A stretch of 64,000 nt of DNA, taken from NCBI RefSeq assembly GCF_900142465.1, contig NZ_FRAX01000017.1, positions 1-64,000 on the forward strand. The letters are read 5' to 3'. This DNA comes from Fibrobacter sp. UWH6 (lineage in GTDB: Bacteria > Fibrobacterota > Fibrobacteria > Fibrobacterales > Fibrobacteraceae). Shown here piece after piece: positions 41,293 through 50,308 of the stretch; positions within the stretch are counted from its first letter, which is position 1, and each line of letters opens with the position of its first letter. Below the pieces are notes generated by a model. The model was not told where the DNA came from. It was given only the letters and a program-made list of their open reading frames with translations, and did no database searches. The position numbers and the translations under genes are program-made.

Positions 41293-42567
41293 GTGTTAAT
41301 CGCTCTCGCCATAGGATTCGTAATGCTGATGACCTACGGAAAAATCCGCAGGTTCAGCTGGCGCGCCCTCTGGAAAATGGCACTGTCGGGAATGACCGCC
41401 GTAAGGAACATCGCCATCGTCATGCTGCTGGTGGGGGCACTCACTGCGTTGTGGCGGGCCTGTGGAACGGTAGCCTTCATTGTCAATGCCGCCTCGGGAG
41501 CGCTTACGCCAGAACTTTTCCTGCCGGCGGTTTTCGTCTTGTGCGCCGCCGTCTCGGTGCTTACGGGAACATCCATCGGAACGGCCGCCACCATGGGCGT
41601 CATCTGCATGGGCGTAGGGGCCGCTTTCGGAGTCGACGAAGCCATTTGCGGCGGGGCCATTCTTGCCGGCGCCTATTTCGGTGACCGTTGCTCGCCAGTC
41701 TCTACAAGCGCCATGCTGGTGGCAGAAATTACAGGGACGAACCTCCATGAAAATATACGGGGCATGATCAAGTCCGGTTGGAAAGCCGCCTTGGCCGCCC
41801 CGGCAATTTATGGAATCCTGGGCTACGTCACAGGCACAGTTCCCTCTGACGTAAATCCATCTGACGCAAGTCTCGCGGTCGGAGCAGACAACATAACGAA
41901 ACTTCTGCAGCAGCATTACGACCTGGGCATTGTCACCCTCTTGCCAGCCGTCGCGATTCTCGTCCTTGCGGCCCTGCGGTTCAATGTAAAGATGACCATG
42001 GCCGTAAGCATCGCCATGTCCTTCGCAATTTGCATCTGGCAGCAGCAAATGACCGCGGCCGAGACTGTCAAGACAGCCTTCCTGGGATTTGACGCCCCTG
42101 CAGAAATTTCCATGATGAATGGCGGTGGCGTTTTCGGAATGGTCAAGATGATTGTAGTCGTCGCCATTTCCCTGACTTATGCGGGACTCTTCAAGGGCAT
42201 GGGAATTCTAGATAAGATGAACCGATTCGCAAGCCGTATCGCAAACCGACTTCCTCCTTGCGGTTTCGCCTCCCTTACGGCGGTTGCCTCAAGCGCCCTT
42301 TCCTGCAACCAGACTCTGGCCATCGTGCTGACCAACGAAATTTCAGGCAATGTCATTCCCGACAAAAAGGAGCGGGCCATGGCCATCGAGAATACGGCCG
42401 TCGTGATTGCACCCCTTGTTCCCTGGACGGTAGCAAGCCTGATTCCCCTGGGGACCATAGGCGCCCCTACCGCAAGCATCCTTTTTGCCTGCTACCTGTA
42501 TCTGCTCCCGATTTCAAACATCGTTTCAGAAATGCGGAGCCGAAAAAAATTCGGGGCGGTAATTTAA
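41293..42567 (+). CDS. nhaC: NhaC-family Na+/H+ antiporter
   Basis: About 424 residues with 10-12 hydrophobic helices. Blocks SVLTGTSIGTAATMGVI, GAYFGDRCSPVSTSAML, NGGGVFGMVKMI and SCNQTLAIVLTNEI are those of the NhaC superfamily. It exchanges protons for sodium across the inner membrane. The start is not certain: GTG at 41293 keeps the first helix whole, while ATG at 41322 has the better ribosome site (AGGA). I chose the former. Confidence 0.85.
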   Translation: MLIALAIGFVMLMTYGKIRRFSWRALWKMALSGMTAVRNIAIVMLLVGALTALWRACGTVAFIVNAASGALTPELFLPAVFVLCAAVSVLTGTSIGTAATMGVICMGVGAAFGVDEAICGGAILAGAYFGDRCSPVSTSAMLVAEITGTNLHENIRGMIKSGWKAALAAPAIYGILGYVTGTVPSDVNPSDASLAVGADNITKLLQQHYDLGIVTLLPAVAILVLAALRFNVKMTMAVSIAMSFAICIWQQQMTAAETVKTAFLGFDAPAEISMMNGGGVFGMVKMIVVVAISLTYAGLFKGMGILDKMNRFASRIANRLPPCGFASLTAVASSALSCNQTLAIVLTNEISGNVIPDKKERAMAIENTAVVIAPLVPWTVASLIPLGTIGAPTASILFACYLYLLPISNIVSEMRSRKKFGAVI

Positions 42568-42608
42568 TTGAATCTGCGCGGGAACTATTTTAATTGAATC
42601 TGCGCGGC

Positions 42609-43178
42609 CTACTTCCAGGCGCCGGCCAACGCCTTCGCCATAATTTCGTCTAGCAATCCGCGGCAACCTTCGTTTACGTCGCGCCAGGTCGCCTCGAAAT
42701 CACCGGTATACCAGGGGTCGGCCACATCGCCCGGGCGACTGGTCCAATCCATCAGCAGCGAAACTTTGCGGTCTTCATTAGCGGCGCCGTCAATACCACG
42801 GGCCGTTTCCTTCTCGTAGCTTTCGGCATTAATGTTCCAGCGCAAATTGCGGAGGTTATTGCGGTCCATCAGCACCACATAATCGTAGCGGTCATAATCC
42901 CGCTGATTGAACTGTCGCGCGGCATGTCCGCTGCAATCAATCCCGCGGGCATTTAACAACCGACGGGCAGGCGGATAAACCGGATTCCCGATTTCTTCGG
43001 TGCTTGTAGCGGCACTTGCAATCTGAAAATCTTTCTCAGTCAGACCTGTAGCGCGAGCGTCAGCTCGTGCGTCATTGGCTGTATTTCCAAAAAAATCCCT
43101 GACCATCTTCTTCATGACGAATTCCGCCATGGGACTACGGCATATGTTACCGTGGCACACAAAAATAATGCTAGGCAT
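42609..43178 (-). CDS. Low-molecular-weight protein-tyrosine phosphatase
   Basis: 189 residues. The P-loop CHGNICRSP (Cys nucleophile and Arg) is at the N-terminus, and the general-acid Asp is in DPWYTGDFEATW. It dephosphorylates tyrosine (or arginine) on proteins, often in exopolysaccharide or stress control. The ATG at 43178 follows GAGG. It lies 14 bases downstream of the hybrid kinase gene on the same strand, so the two may be cotranscribed. Confidence 0.9.
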   Translation of the reverse strand: MPSIIFVCHGNICRSPMAEFVMKKMVRDFFGNTANDARADARATGLTEKDFQIASAATSTEEIGNPVYPPARRLLNARGIDCSGHAARQFNQRDYDRYDYVVLMDRNNLRNLRWNINAESYEKETARGIDGAANEDRKVSLLMDWTSRPGDVADPWYTGDFEATWRDVNEGCRGLLDEIMAKALAGAWK

Positions 43179-43192
43179 CAATTCCTCAGTAT

Positions 43193-46100
43193 TTACACCT
43201 GCTTTCCAAGAACTTCCATCAGTTCCGGAACAGAGATGGGCTTGGACACATGACCATTCATGCCAGCGTCAAAGGCCTTCTGGCGGTCTTCATCAAAAGC
43301 ATTGGCAGTCACGGCCACCACAGGAATCAAGGCCTTTGCAGAGTCCGTCATCTTGCGGATAGCCCGGGTTGCCTCATAGCCATCCATATTGGGCATCTGG
43401 ATATCCATCAAGACGGCGTTATAGGTTCCTGCGGGATTCTGCCTAATCTTTTCGACGGCGGCAAGACCGTCTTCAGCCAGATCCACCTCGAATCCCAATT
43501 CCTCCAGGATGGACATTGCGATTTCCTGGTTCAGCGGATTGTCTTCTACCAGCAAGATTTTCTTGCCCTTAAAGTCAAAGGCGTTCGACTTAAAAAGTTC
43601 TTCGGTAGGATCAATTCCAAGTTCCTTCGCAGACGCATTCTTTATCACCAGGTCGCTAAACTTGAACATCACATTCACCGTGATTTTCGTTCCAACGTTC
43701 GGTGTGCTGTCAACGACAATCGTACCGCCCATCATGTCAATGATGTTCTTGGAAATGGCCATCCCCAGGCCCGTTCCCTGAATGCCGCTAACAGTTGATG
43801 TTCTTTCGCGACTAAAGGTTTCAAAGATATGATTCCTAAAGTCGGCACTCATACCGATACCCGTATCCGCAACGATAAACTGGTAGTTTGCAAAACCTTC
43901 GGGAGCGCCTCCACGTTCCACAACCGACACGACCACGCGGCCACCTGGGCGGGTAAACTTGATCGAGTTCCCCACGATATTCAGAATCACCTGTTTCAGC
44001 TTCAGGTCATCGGCAAGAACGACCTCGTTGGTAAGGGCGTCATAGAAGCTGATGCTTACACCCTTTGACTGGGCGGTATTCTGCACCATGTCCTGAATTT
44101 CGCGGATCATGGAAGGCAAGTGGACTCGGTCTTCGGAAAGTTTGACCTTGCCGCTTTCGATTCGGCTCATGTCAAGCACATTGTTGATCAGCGAAAGCAG
44201 ATGACTACTAGAGATGGAGATCTTGTTCAGGTAACTTCTAACCGCATCCGTATCCCGCACATGGATCTTCGCCAGGTTAGTAAAGCCAATGATGGCGTTC
44301 ATGGGCGTACGGATGTCGTGGCTCATGTTGTTCAGGAAGATGGTCTTGGACTGGTTGGAGCGTTCCGCCACCGCCAAGGCATTGGACAGCAATTCACGAT
44401 GTTCCCTTTCCTTTGCCATCAAGTCGTCAACGGTCTTGCATCCAAGAATGATCACATTCTTCTTCAAATTCGAGAAGTAAACCTTGGTAAAGGAGGATTG
44501 GGTATAGTGCTTCTTGTTACCCCATTCTGCGCGGTAGGTGCAAATATATTCCGACTGTTCCTTCAGATTTTCAAGAACCACATCCAGAGACGAAGCCCTT
44601 AAGACTTCTGAACGATCCTCTTCGCAAACATACTTGTTGGCAAACAATTTCCAGGCCGCGTCATAGCTTTCCTGGTAAATCCAGTCCTTTTCCTTCAGGA
44701 CCTTTCCGTCTTTCTTAATGGTTAGCGAGAATCCTCTTTCGATGTCCACCAAAATCGCATAGGGATAATCAAGGCTCAAAGCCTCACTGATTTCGACCTG
44801 AATCTGGGTCGCATGGTGAGCCTTCTTCATTCCGGAAACATAGAGCGCCAAAATCGTTATGATGACAAAGGTGATCATCGCCATCAGCAGCACGAAGAAA
44901 ATCAGATTGTCACGTATAAAGTCCGACATGCTGTAATGGCTACGGTATTCCATGTACTTATAGGCCGCATTATTCATGACATTCATATCCATGAGACTAA
45001 AGCCACGGTTCAGCAAGCTGAGCAAGGCGAAATTACCCTTGCGGACACCTACAGAATAGAAAGAACCCTTGCCTATGGGCATAAACTTGAGCTGCGAGAA
45101 CTCGGCATCGCGCATCAGGGGATTGGCCTTGAAGGTAATCAACAGGGCACTGGAAGCCTTACCATCTTGCACAGCCCTCATACACTCTTCGGCATTGTCC
45201 AGCATCAGCCATTCGCTTCCGGGGAACATTTCCCGCATGAACAGGGTCTGCTGCGGCTTGGCGATCATCGCAATCTTCTTGAAAATGGACTTGTTGTAAT
45301 CGCCCTTGAACACGACGGACATGGGAACGCTCACCAGCTCCGACGAAATCATCACATTGGACTGTTCCGCATACCACCTGTTACTGGGCAGGGGGAAAAC
45401 CACATCAACACTGCCACTCTGCAATTCCGTAATAGCCTGGCGGAAATTGACGCAGGGGACATAGCGAACCATCAGCTTGCCATCAAGATTCAACTTCTTG
45501 AGCCAGGAATCCATGATGTCCTTGAGAACGCCATTCACACGACCATCGGCGCCTCGCGTACAATAGGGCAAGTGGTCCGGAGCGTAAGCCACCTTTAAAA
45601 CATTGTGCTTTTCGAGCCATTCCTGTTCGCGGCTAGAAAGTTCCGCACTGACTGACTTGCTCCTGTAATACTTGTTTCGGAGGCTTTCTATGAAGGCGCC
45701 ATCATCGGAATTGATATGTTCAAGAGCGGTGTTCAGTTCGCGCAGCAGGCGATTCGCCCCCTTTCGCACACAGATATAGGATTTCGGGGAAGCGACGAGC
45801 ACCAGGGGCTTTACATTCATCCCGCGGTCCAAAAACTTGTCGCTCCCGGCAAAGCCATCCACCTCGCCCCTTTCCAGAGCCCTAGGCAATTCGTTCAGGT
45901 CGTTGAAATAGACATACTCCAGCTGGGCCCCCTTTTCAGCAGCCCACTTCTTGAGTCCTGTGGTCAAATTGCTGTTACGCAGGCAGCCGATCCGCTTGCC
46001 GTTAAAAGAACTGATGTCCTCTTCAGACATGGAATTGTCGCCACGTTTCGTAAAGATGAAATGGTAATCCACGTCCATGTAATAGTCAGGATATTCCATC

Positions 46101-46453
46101 TGACCTTTACGTTCATCCATCTTGGCCAGGCCGGCCATGATGTCCACTTCCCCTTTCAGGAACATGTCGAAAATGGCACCCCAATCCCCATAAATGTACT
46201 TGTACTGCCAACCGGTATAGTCGGAAACCTGCTGCAGATATTCGTAGCCATAGCCCGACTTGATAGAACTGTCGGCCATACCTTCCTGGAAATGCTTGCT
46301 GGAATAGTAACCAACAGTCACAACCTTAGCCTGATTTGTGGAAGAGGCATCAAATTCCTCTGCAAAAGTGCTGGAAACGCCCAAAACAAGGCCCAGCAGC
46401 GCAATTACACAGGTCAAAACAAAACTTCGATATTTACAGGAGCGGACAGTCAC
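43193..46453 (-). CDS. EvgS/BvgS-like hybrid sensor histidine kinase
   Basis: 1086 residues, GTG start. Signal/anchor 1-31, then two periplasmic SBP_bac_3 (Venus flytrap) domains (about 42-265 and 285-505), one membrane helix (about 525-548), a PAS-like region, the HisKA box SHDIRTPMNAI with H712, ATPase boxes NIVGNSIKFT, DTGIGM and GTGLGMAI, and a C-terminal receiver with LMDIQMPNMDGYEA (D1017). It senses a small periplasmic ligand, perhaps an amino acid or sugar acid, and phosphorylates its receiver. Unlike EvgS it lacks an HPt domain, and no response-regulator gene is adjacent. Confidence 0.9.
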   Translation of the reverse strand: MTVRSCKYRSFVLTCVIALLGLVLGVSSTFAEEFDASSTNQAKVVTVGYYSSKHFQEGMADSSIKSGYGYEYLQQVSDYTGWQYKYIYGDWGAIFDMFLKGEVDIMAGLAKMDERKGQMEYPDYYMDVDYHFIFTKRGDNSMSEEDISSFNGKRIGCLRNSNLTTGLKKWAAEKGAQLEYVYFNDLNELPRALERGEVDGFAGSDKFLDRGMNVKPLVLVASPKSYICVRKGANRLLRELNTALEHINSDDGAFIESLRNKYYRSKSVSAELSSREQEWLEKHNVLKVAYAPDHLPYCTRGADGRVNGVLKDIMDSWLKKLNLDGKLMVRYVPCVNFRQAITELQSGSVDVVFPLPSNRWYAEQSNVMISSELVSVPMSVVFKGDYNKSIFKKIAMIAKPQQTLFMREMFPGSEWLMLDNAEECMRAVQDGKASSALLITFKANPLMRDAEFSQLKFMPIGKGSFYSVGVRKGNFALLSLLNRGFSLMDMNVMNNAAYKYMEYRSHYSMSDFIRDNLIFFVLLMAMITFVIITILALYVSGMKKAHHATQIQVEISEALSLDYPYAILVDIERGFSLTIKKDGKVLKEKDWIYQESYDAAWKLFANKYVCEEDRSEVLRASSLDVVLENLKEQSEYICTYRAEWGNKKHYTQSSFTKVYFSNLKKNVIILGCKTVDDLMAKEREHRELLSNALAVAERSNQSKTIFLNNMSHDIRTPMNAIIGFTNLAKIHVRDTDAVRSYLNKISISSSHLLSLINNVLDMSRIESGKVKLSEDRVHLPSMIREIQDMVQNTAQSKGVSISFYDALTNEVVLADDLKLKQVILNIVGNSIKFTRPGGRVVVSVVERGGAPEGFANYQFIVADTGIGMSADFRNHIFETFSRERTSTVSGIQGTGLGMAISKNIIDMMGGTIVVDSTPNVGTKITVNVMFKFSDLVIKNASAKELGIDPTEELFKSNAFDFKGKKILLVEDNPLNQEIAMSILEELGFEVDLAEDGLAAVEKIRQNPAGTYNAVLMDIQMPNMDGYEATRAIRKMTDSAKALIPVVAVTANAFDEDRQKAFDAGMNGHVSKPISVPELMEVLGKQV

Positions 46454-46522
46454 ACACCAACCTTACACTAATTTTCTGTAAGTAATATATAATAAGTTTT
46501 CGTGTAAAAGCTAAGTCCGACC

Positions 46523-47026
46523 CTAAAGCTCGATGGTTTCTTCATCGCTTTTGATGAATGTCATAAGCCGTTCCAGGGTAAGGGCCGCACCCATACGGTC
46601 ATCGGGGGAAGTACCGCGACGGTCCTGGGGTTCACTGCCCTGGGAAGTTTCGCGGCAATCATGGGAAGTGCCGCGGTGTGAGTCGTCACGGAGGGAGCAT
46701 TCCCAGACCACCGCCACGCGGATCCCCATCAGGGATAGCTGATGGCGGGTCTTGATATCACGGGCCATATTATTGTCGAACTTTTCATTCCAGAAATCGG
46801 AATTGGACTTAGGGCGACTGGTAAGCTTGCAGCCATGCTGATGCCAGAAACAGCCGTTCACGAAAATGGCCACCCCGTATTTCTGCACGAAGATATCCGG
46901 CGTACCGGGCAAGTCGCGACGGTGCAGGCGATAGCGGAACCCCGCCTGAAAAAGTGCACGACGCACCTTCACCTCGGGCTTGGTATCCTCGGAATGGACC
47001 GCCCCCATCATCTGGGAACGGGTCAT
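46523..47026 (-). CDS. vsr: Very short patch repair endonuclease (Vsr)
   Basis: Vsr nicks T:G mismatches produced by deamination of 5-methylcytosine. Family blocks are MTRSQMMGAVHSEDTKPEV, FRYRLHRRDLPGTPDIF, FVNGCFWHQHGC and VWECSLRDD. The C-terminal third has an unusual Arg/Ser/Asp-rich insertion (about residues 122-148). I start at 47026 with AGGA upstream. A TTG overlapping the upstream stop at 47089 is an alternative that adds a basic leader. The only cytosine methylase in the window is 22 kb away. Confidence 0.85.
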   Translation of the reverse strand: MTRSQMMGAVHSEDTKPEVKVRRALFQAGFRYRLHRRDLPGTPDIFVQKYGVAIFVNGCFWHQHGCKLTSRPKSNSDFWNEKFDNNMARDIKTRHQLSLMGIRVAVVWECSLRDDSHRGTSHDCRETSQGSEPQDRRGTSPDDRMGAALTLERLMTFIKSDEETIEL

Positions 47027-47088
47027 GGGCTTCCTGGACTTGCGCCGCCCCTTTCGTTTGCGGTTCTCTTTGACAGCCCCAACCACTT

Positions 47089-47778
47089 TCAAACCCGCTG
47101 GTACTTGAAGTAATAGAACAGCGACCAGGCCGCCCAAAGGCAGCACAGCACCATCCCTGCATAACCCATGGTATAGACCACGTCGGCAATCTTGTCGTGT
47201 TTCAGCAGCAGCCCTGTTTCAGACAAAATAAAATTCCAGTCATGGAATCCATAAGGAGCCTCGGCTCCGGTACCGCCGCTAATCAGCATCAGGCGCATAT
47301 GCAGGGCGTCATCGATATAAGGCGCCACATCGATAAAATTCTCGAAGGCCCACCAGAGACCCACCGAAGCCCCCATCAAGTCGCGGGGCTTGATCCACAA
47401 CGCAAAGCAAAACACCAGGGGCATGATAATCTGAAAAAGGCTGCCCCCAAGGGAAGTCACCACAGGCTTTCCAAAAATGCCGAATACGATATGCCCCGTT
47501 TCATGGACAGGCAAATTCAGGCAATGCAAATATTGGGCGATGGGAGCATCGTACCCCTGCCGGAACAACTGCGCCGAAAAAAAGATCATGGCCACCAGCA
47601 GGACCACCCGCAATCCGAAAAACTGCTGACGTCCCAGAGGTCTCGGGTAAAAAAAGAACTGGGCCACTAACGGCCAGGTCTCGGGATCATCCAGGCGCAC
47701 GTGAGAAAAACGGCTGCGTTTTACCGTAACCAGTTTCAGCGGAACTTGATCTGTAGACTTTCCCTTTTCTGCTGTCAT
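47089..47778 (-). CDS. Membrane protein with HExxH metallopeptidase-like motif
   Basis: 229 residues with about five hydrophobic helices. LPVHETGHIVFG gives an HExxH motif at the end of a helix, as in M50/site-2-type membrane peptidases. The partner Asp/Asn motif may be NFIDVAPYIDDA. Function unknown. It may be an intramembrane protease or a relative without activity. The end of this gene overlaps the possible early start of vsr. Confidence 0.62.
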   Translation of the reverse strand: MTAEKGKSTDQVPLKLVTVKRSRFSHVRLDDPETWPLVAQFFFYPRPLGRQQFFGLRVVLLVAMIFFSAQLFRQGYDAPIAQYLHCLNLPVHETGHIVFGIFGKPVVTSLGGSLFQIIMPLVFCFALWIKPRDLMGASVGLWWAFENFIDVAPYIDDALHMRLMLISGGTGAEAPYGFHDWNFILSETGLLLKHDKIADVVYTMGYAGMVLCCLWAAWSLFYYFKYQRV

Positions 47779-47879
47779 ACCCTAAAGATAAACTTTTAAT
47801 GACCCGACTCCCCCATTTTATTTACCAAACATTCTAGTTTTTAAGTCAGAAAATCAAGCGCTAACTTTATGGGTTCATT

Positions 47880-49160
47880 ATGAAGGTACAGGAACGTTTT
47901 TTAAAGTACGTCAGCTTCCATACCACTTCCGATGAGAACTGCGAAAATTGTCCTAGTTCGGAACGTCAGCTTGCATTGGGCAAGTACTTGGCCCAAGAGC
48001 TGAACGACATCGGCTTGCAGCAGGTAAAGATGGACGAACACGGCTATGTGTACGGCTTGCTGCCCGCTACCGCCGGCCACGAAGATGACGACGCCATCGC
48101 CTTCATTAGCCACATGGATACCTCGCCGGACTTTAGCGGCGAAAATGTGAAGCCCCAGATTATCGAAAATTACGACGGCGGCGATGTTGTGCTGAAAGGT
48201 TCCGGCGCCGTGTTGAAAGTGGCCGACTTCCCCACCCTTAAAACTCTGAAGGGCCGCACCCTGATTACCACCGACGGCACCACATTGCTGGGCGCCGACG
48301 ACAAGGCGGGCATTGCAGAAATCGTCACCGCCATGGAAGAGCTGGTGGCTACCGACCGCCACGCCGAAAGTCGCGGCTACGAAAATCTTTCCGGCCATGG
48401 GGACATCTGGGTTTGCTTTACGCCCGACGAAGAAATCGGTCGCGGTGCGGATCTGGTTGACTTGAATTACATGAAGGCCAAGTACGGCTACACCGTTGAC
48501 GGCGGCTACGAAGGGGACATCGCCTACGAGAACTTCAATGCGGCTAGCGCAAAGTTCATTGTCCACGGCAAGAGCGTTCATCCCGGTGAAGCAAAGGACA
48601 TCATGAAGAACGCAAGCCTCATAGCTGCGGAAATCGCCATGGCGCTCCCTGCCGACGAAACGCCCGCCATGACCGAAGGCCACCAGGGTTTCTATCACCT
48701 GACAGATATGCAAGGCGACGTCAGCGAAGCCACCCTCTGCTACATCGTCCGCGATCATGACAAGAAGCGCTTTGAAGAACGTCAGGAATTTTTACGCCAA
48801 GTTGCCGCGAAGTACAATGCGAAATTCGGCGGTACCGCTTTTGCGGATGCAAGTAAGGAACGTGCCGGCGGCAGCGTCGTAGAACTGCAGCTGAAACATT
48901 CCTACAGCAACATGCTGGAAGTCATCGAGAAATGCCCCGAAGTTCTGGAACGCGCCCGTGCCGCCATTGAATCCGTTGATGTGGAGCCGGTCAGTGAACC
49001 TGTCCGCGGCGGCACCGACGGCTCCAAGCTCAGCTTTATGGGATTGCCCTGCCCCAACCTTGGAACAGGCGGCTACGGCTACCATGGTCCCTTCGAGCAC
49101 GTTTCCGTAGAAGCCATGGAAGCCGTGGTAAAAATCATCAAGAAAATCGCCTGCGGGTAA
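47880..49160 (+). CDS. pepT: Peptidase T
   Basis: 426 residues. M20B aminotripeptidase, zinc-dependent, cytosolic, taking the N-terminal residue off tripeptides. Blocks are FISHMDTSPDFSG (first metal His/Asp), GADDKAGIAEI (bridging Asp), TPDEEIGRG (catalytic Glu pair), VHGKSVHPGEAKD and RGGTDGSKLSFMGLPCPN. The length is typical and a terminator follows. Confidence 0.94.
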   Translation: MKVQERFLKYVSFHTTSDENCENCPSSERQLALGKYLAQELNDIGLQQVKMDEHGYVYGLLPATAGHEDDDAIAFISHMDTSPDFSGENVKPQIIENYDGGDVVLKGSGAVLKVADFPTLKTLKGRTLITTDGTTLLGADDKAGIAEIVTAMEELVATDRHAESRGYENLSGHGDIWVCFTPDEEIGRGADLVDLNYMKAKYGYTVDGGYEGDIAYENFNAASAKFIVHGKSVHPGEAKDIMKNASLIAAEIAMALPADETPAMTEGHQGFYHLTDMQGDVSEATLCYIVRDHDKKRFEERQEFLRQVAAKYNAKFGGTAFADASKERAGGSVVELQLKHSYSNMLEVIEKCPEVLERARAAIESVDVEPVSEPVRGGTDGSKLSFMGLPCPNLGTGGYGYHGPFEHVSVEAMEAVVKIIKKIACG

Positions 49161-49198
49161 AACAGCGGTCTAAAGGAAAGCCATAAACCTTTGCAAAA

Positions 49199-49230
49199 GA
49201 ACCTCCCCAGAGAATTCCGGGGAGGTTTAC
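49199..49230 (+). terminator. Terminator after pepT
   Basis: AACCTCCCC / GGGGAGGTT stem, nine bases in the loop region, short T tract. It also faces the convergent antitoxin gene. Confidence 0.75.
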
Positions 49231-49235
49231 TTAAA

Positions 49236-49535
49236 TCAAGCTGAAAGTTTTACAACTTTCTTCCCTTTTCGTGCTGTAAGTTCATAGCCTAAAGGGGCAA
49301 GTAATGCGGTCAATGTTTTTAGCGTTACATTAACAGGCTGCATGGCTCGCAAATTTTGAATGACTGAAGTCGAAATCCCTGAAAGACTTGACAACTTACG
49401 AACGCTGATTTTTTCCTGAGCCATTGCCTCAAGCAACAACTCAGACAAAAGGAAATTTGCGTATTCCTTGTCAAAGGCTTCCTTTTGCTTAGGATCTTCC
49501 ATCATTTTATCAAATGTTGATTTAGCCTTTGACAT
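49236..49535 (-). CDS. HigA-like XRE antitoxin
   Basis: 99 residues. The HTH (QEKISVRKLSSLSGISTSV, IQNLR) lies at about 38-75 and a short tail PLGYELTARKGKK follows, typical of small HigA antitoxins. It overlaps the toxin gene by 14 bases in another frame. Confidence 0.85.
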   Translation of the reverse strand: MSKAKSTFDKMMEDPKQKEAFDKEYANFLLSELLLEAMAQEKISVRKLSSLSGISTSVIQNLRAMQPVNVTLKTLTALLAPLGYELTARKGKKVVKLSA

Positions 49536-49908
49536 AATATACTCCAGCGATTACTCGTTTTTCGTAGTTTTCTTTTCTGCTGATTGCTTTTGATTTTTCT
49601 TCTTCCGGAAGCTTCTGACCTTTTTTACAAAAAGCATTCGTCACAATGATTTTCTTGCCTGTATAAAAGAAAGACAGAAACCTATTCGGCTGAGGTTTAA
49701 ACGCATAAATCTTATCGCCTTCATTTCTAAACTTTGTAAGATCAGAAATACGGCCAAAATCACCCATACGTTTAAAAAGCATCATTACCTTTCTTTTGCT
49801 TACATCATTCAATCCATTGAAAAAATCTAAAGCATCACTTTTTCCTTGCTCATCATAAAACCATTCGATGGTGTACGATGAACCATTGTATGCAACAATC
49901 TCTTCCAA
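49522..49908 (-). CDS. HigB/Gp49-like RelE-superfamily toxin
   Basis: 128 residues with a TTG start, supported by AAGGAG eight bases upstream. The blocks FNGLNDVSKRKVMMLFKRMG, KFRNEGDKIYAFKPQPNRFL and KKIIVTNAFCKKGQKLP match phage-derived Gp49-like (HigB) toxins that cleave mRNA on ribosomes. First gene of the pair. TTGACA lies about 35 bases before the start. Confidence 0.85.
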   Translation of the reverse strand: MEEIVAYNGSSYTIEWFYDEQGKSDALDFFNGLNDVSKRKVMMLFKRMGDFGRISDLTKFRNEGDKIYAFKPQPNRFLSFFYTGKKIIVTNAFCKKGQKLPEEEKSKAISRKENYEKRVIAGVYYVKG

Positions 49909-50308
49909 ATGTATCTCCTTTTTGATACACTGTCAAGGGTATGACATCTATATTTTATACTCACAAAATCGGCGCAAATTGAAAACACGGAATCATTGCC
50001 TGAGATTCCATTCCCTGTAATTACCATGAAATTTATTTAGGGAGCCTTTCGTTCCCAGCCCTACGCGCACAGTCAAGAGGCTTGCCTCCTCTCTCAGGTT
50101 CTGCGGAGATGCCTAATGTGGCACGCTCCCACGACTCGCGGCAGAGAATTTATGATGCCCTACGTATAGGGATTAGCAATGTGCAAAATATAATCTATGC
50201 GTAAATCATTTGCAAGACACTGTCGTTATGCAGTCAACGATGCAATTGCGAACACACTGTATTCGCAATCAGGGAATTTGTTATATTCCTAAAAAACTGT
50301 AGGCTTAA
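49909..50308. other. Intergenic region between the HigB toxin and the MORN gene
   Basis: No gene is seen. The left part holds the toxin-antitoxin promoter. The centre (50040-50180) is GC-richer and has short stems (GGGA/TCCC, GAGGC/GCCTC, CCCTA/TAGGG). A perfect inverted repeat lies at 50245-50269. Confidence 0.5.
50245..50269. promoter_or_regulatory. Operator-like inverted repeat
   Basis: ATTGCGAA (50245-50252) and TTCGCAAT (50262-50269) are exact inverted copies separated by nine bases, upstream of a TATATT (about 50282) serving the MORN gene. Confidence 0.5.

Noticed and set aside
47027-47146. Longer Vsr protein starting at 47146
   Set aside because: It would overlap the upstream membrane-protein gene by nearly 60 bases and adds a hydrophobic leader foreign to Vsr. 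The ATG at 47026 has a ribosome site and matches the family start.
50026-50180. Possible RNA gene in the GC-richer part of the HigB-MORN gap
   Set aside because: Short stems exist but no promoter, terminator or known RNA pattern could be assembled.
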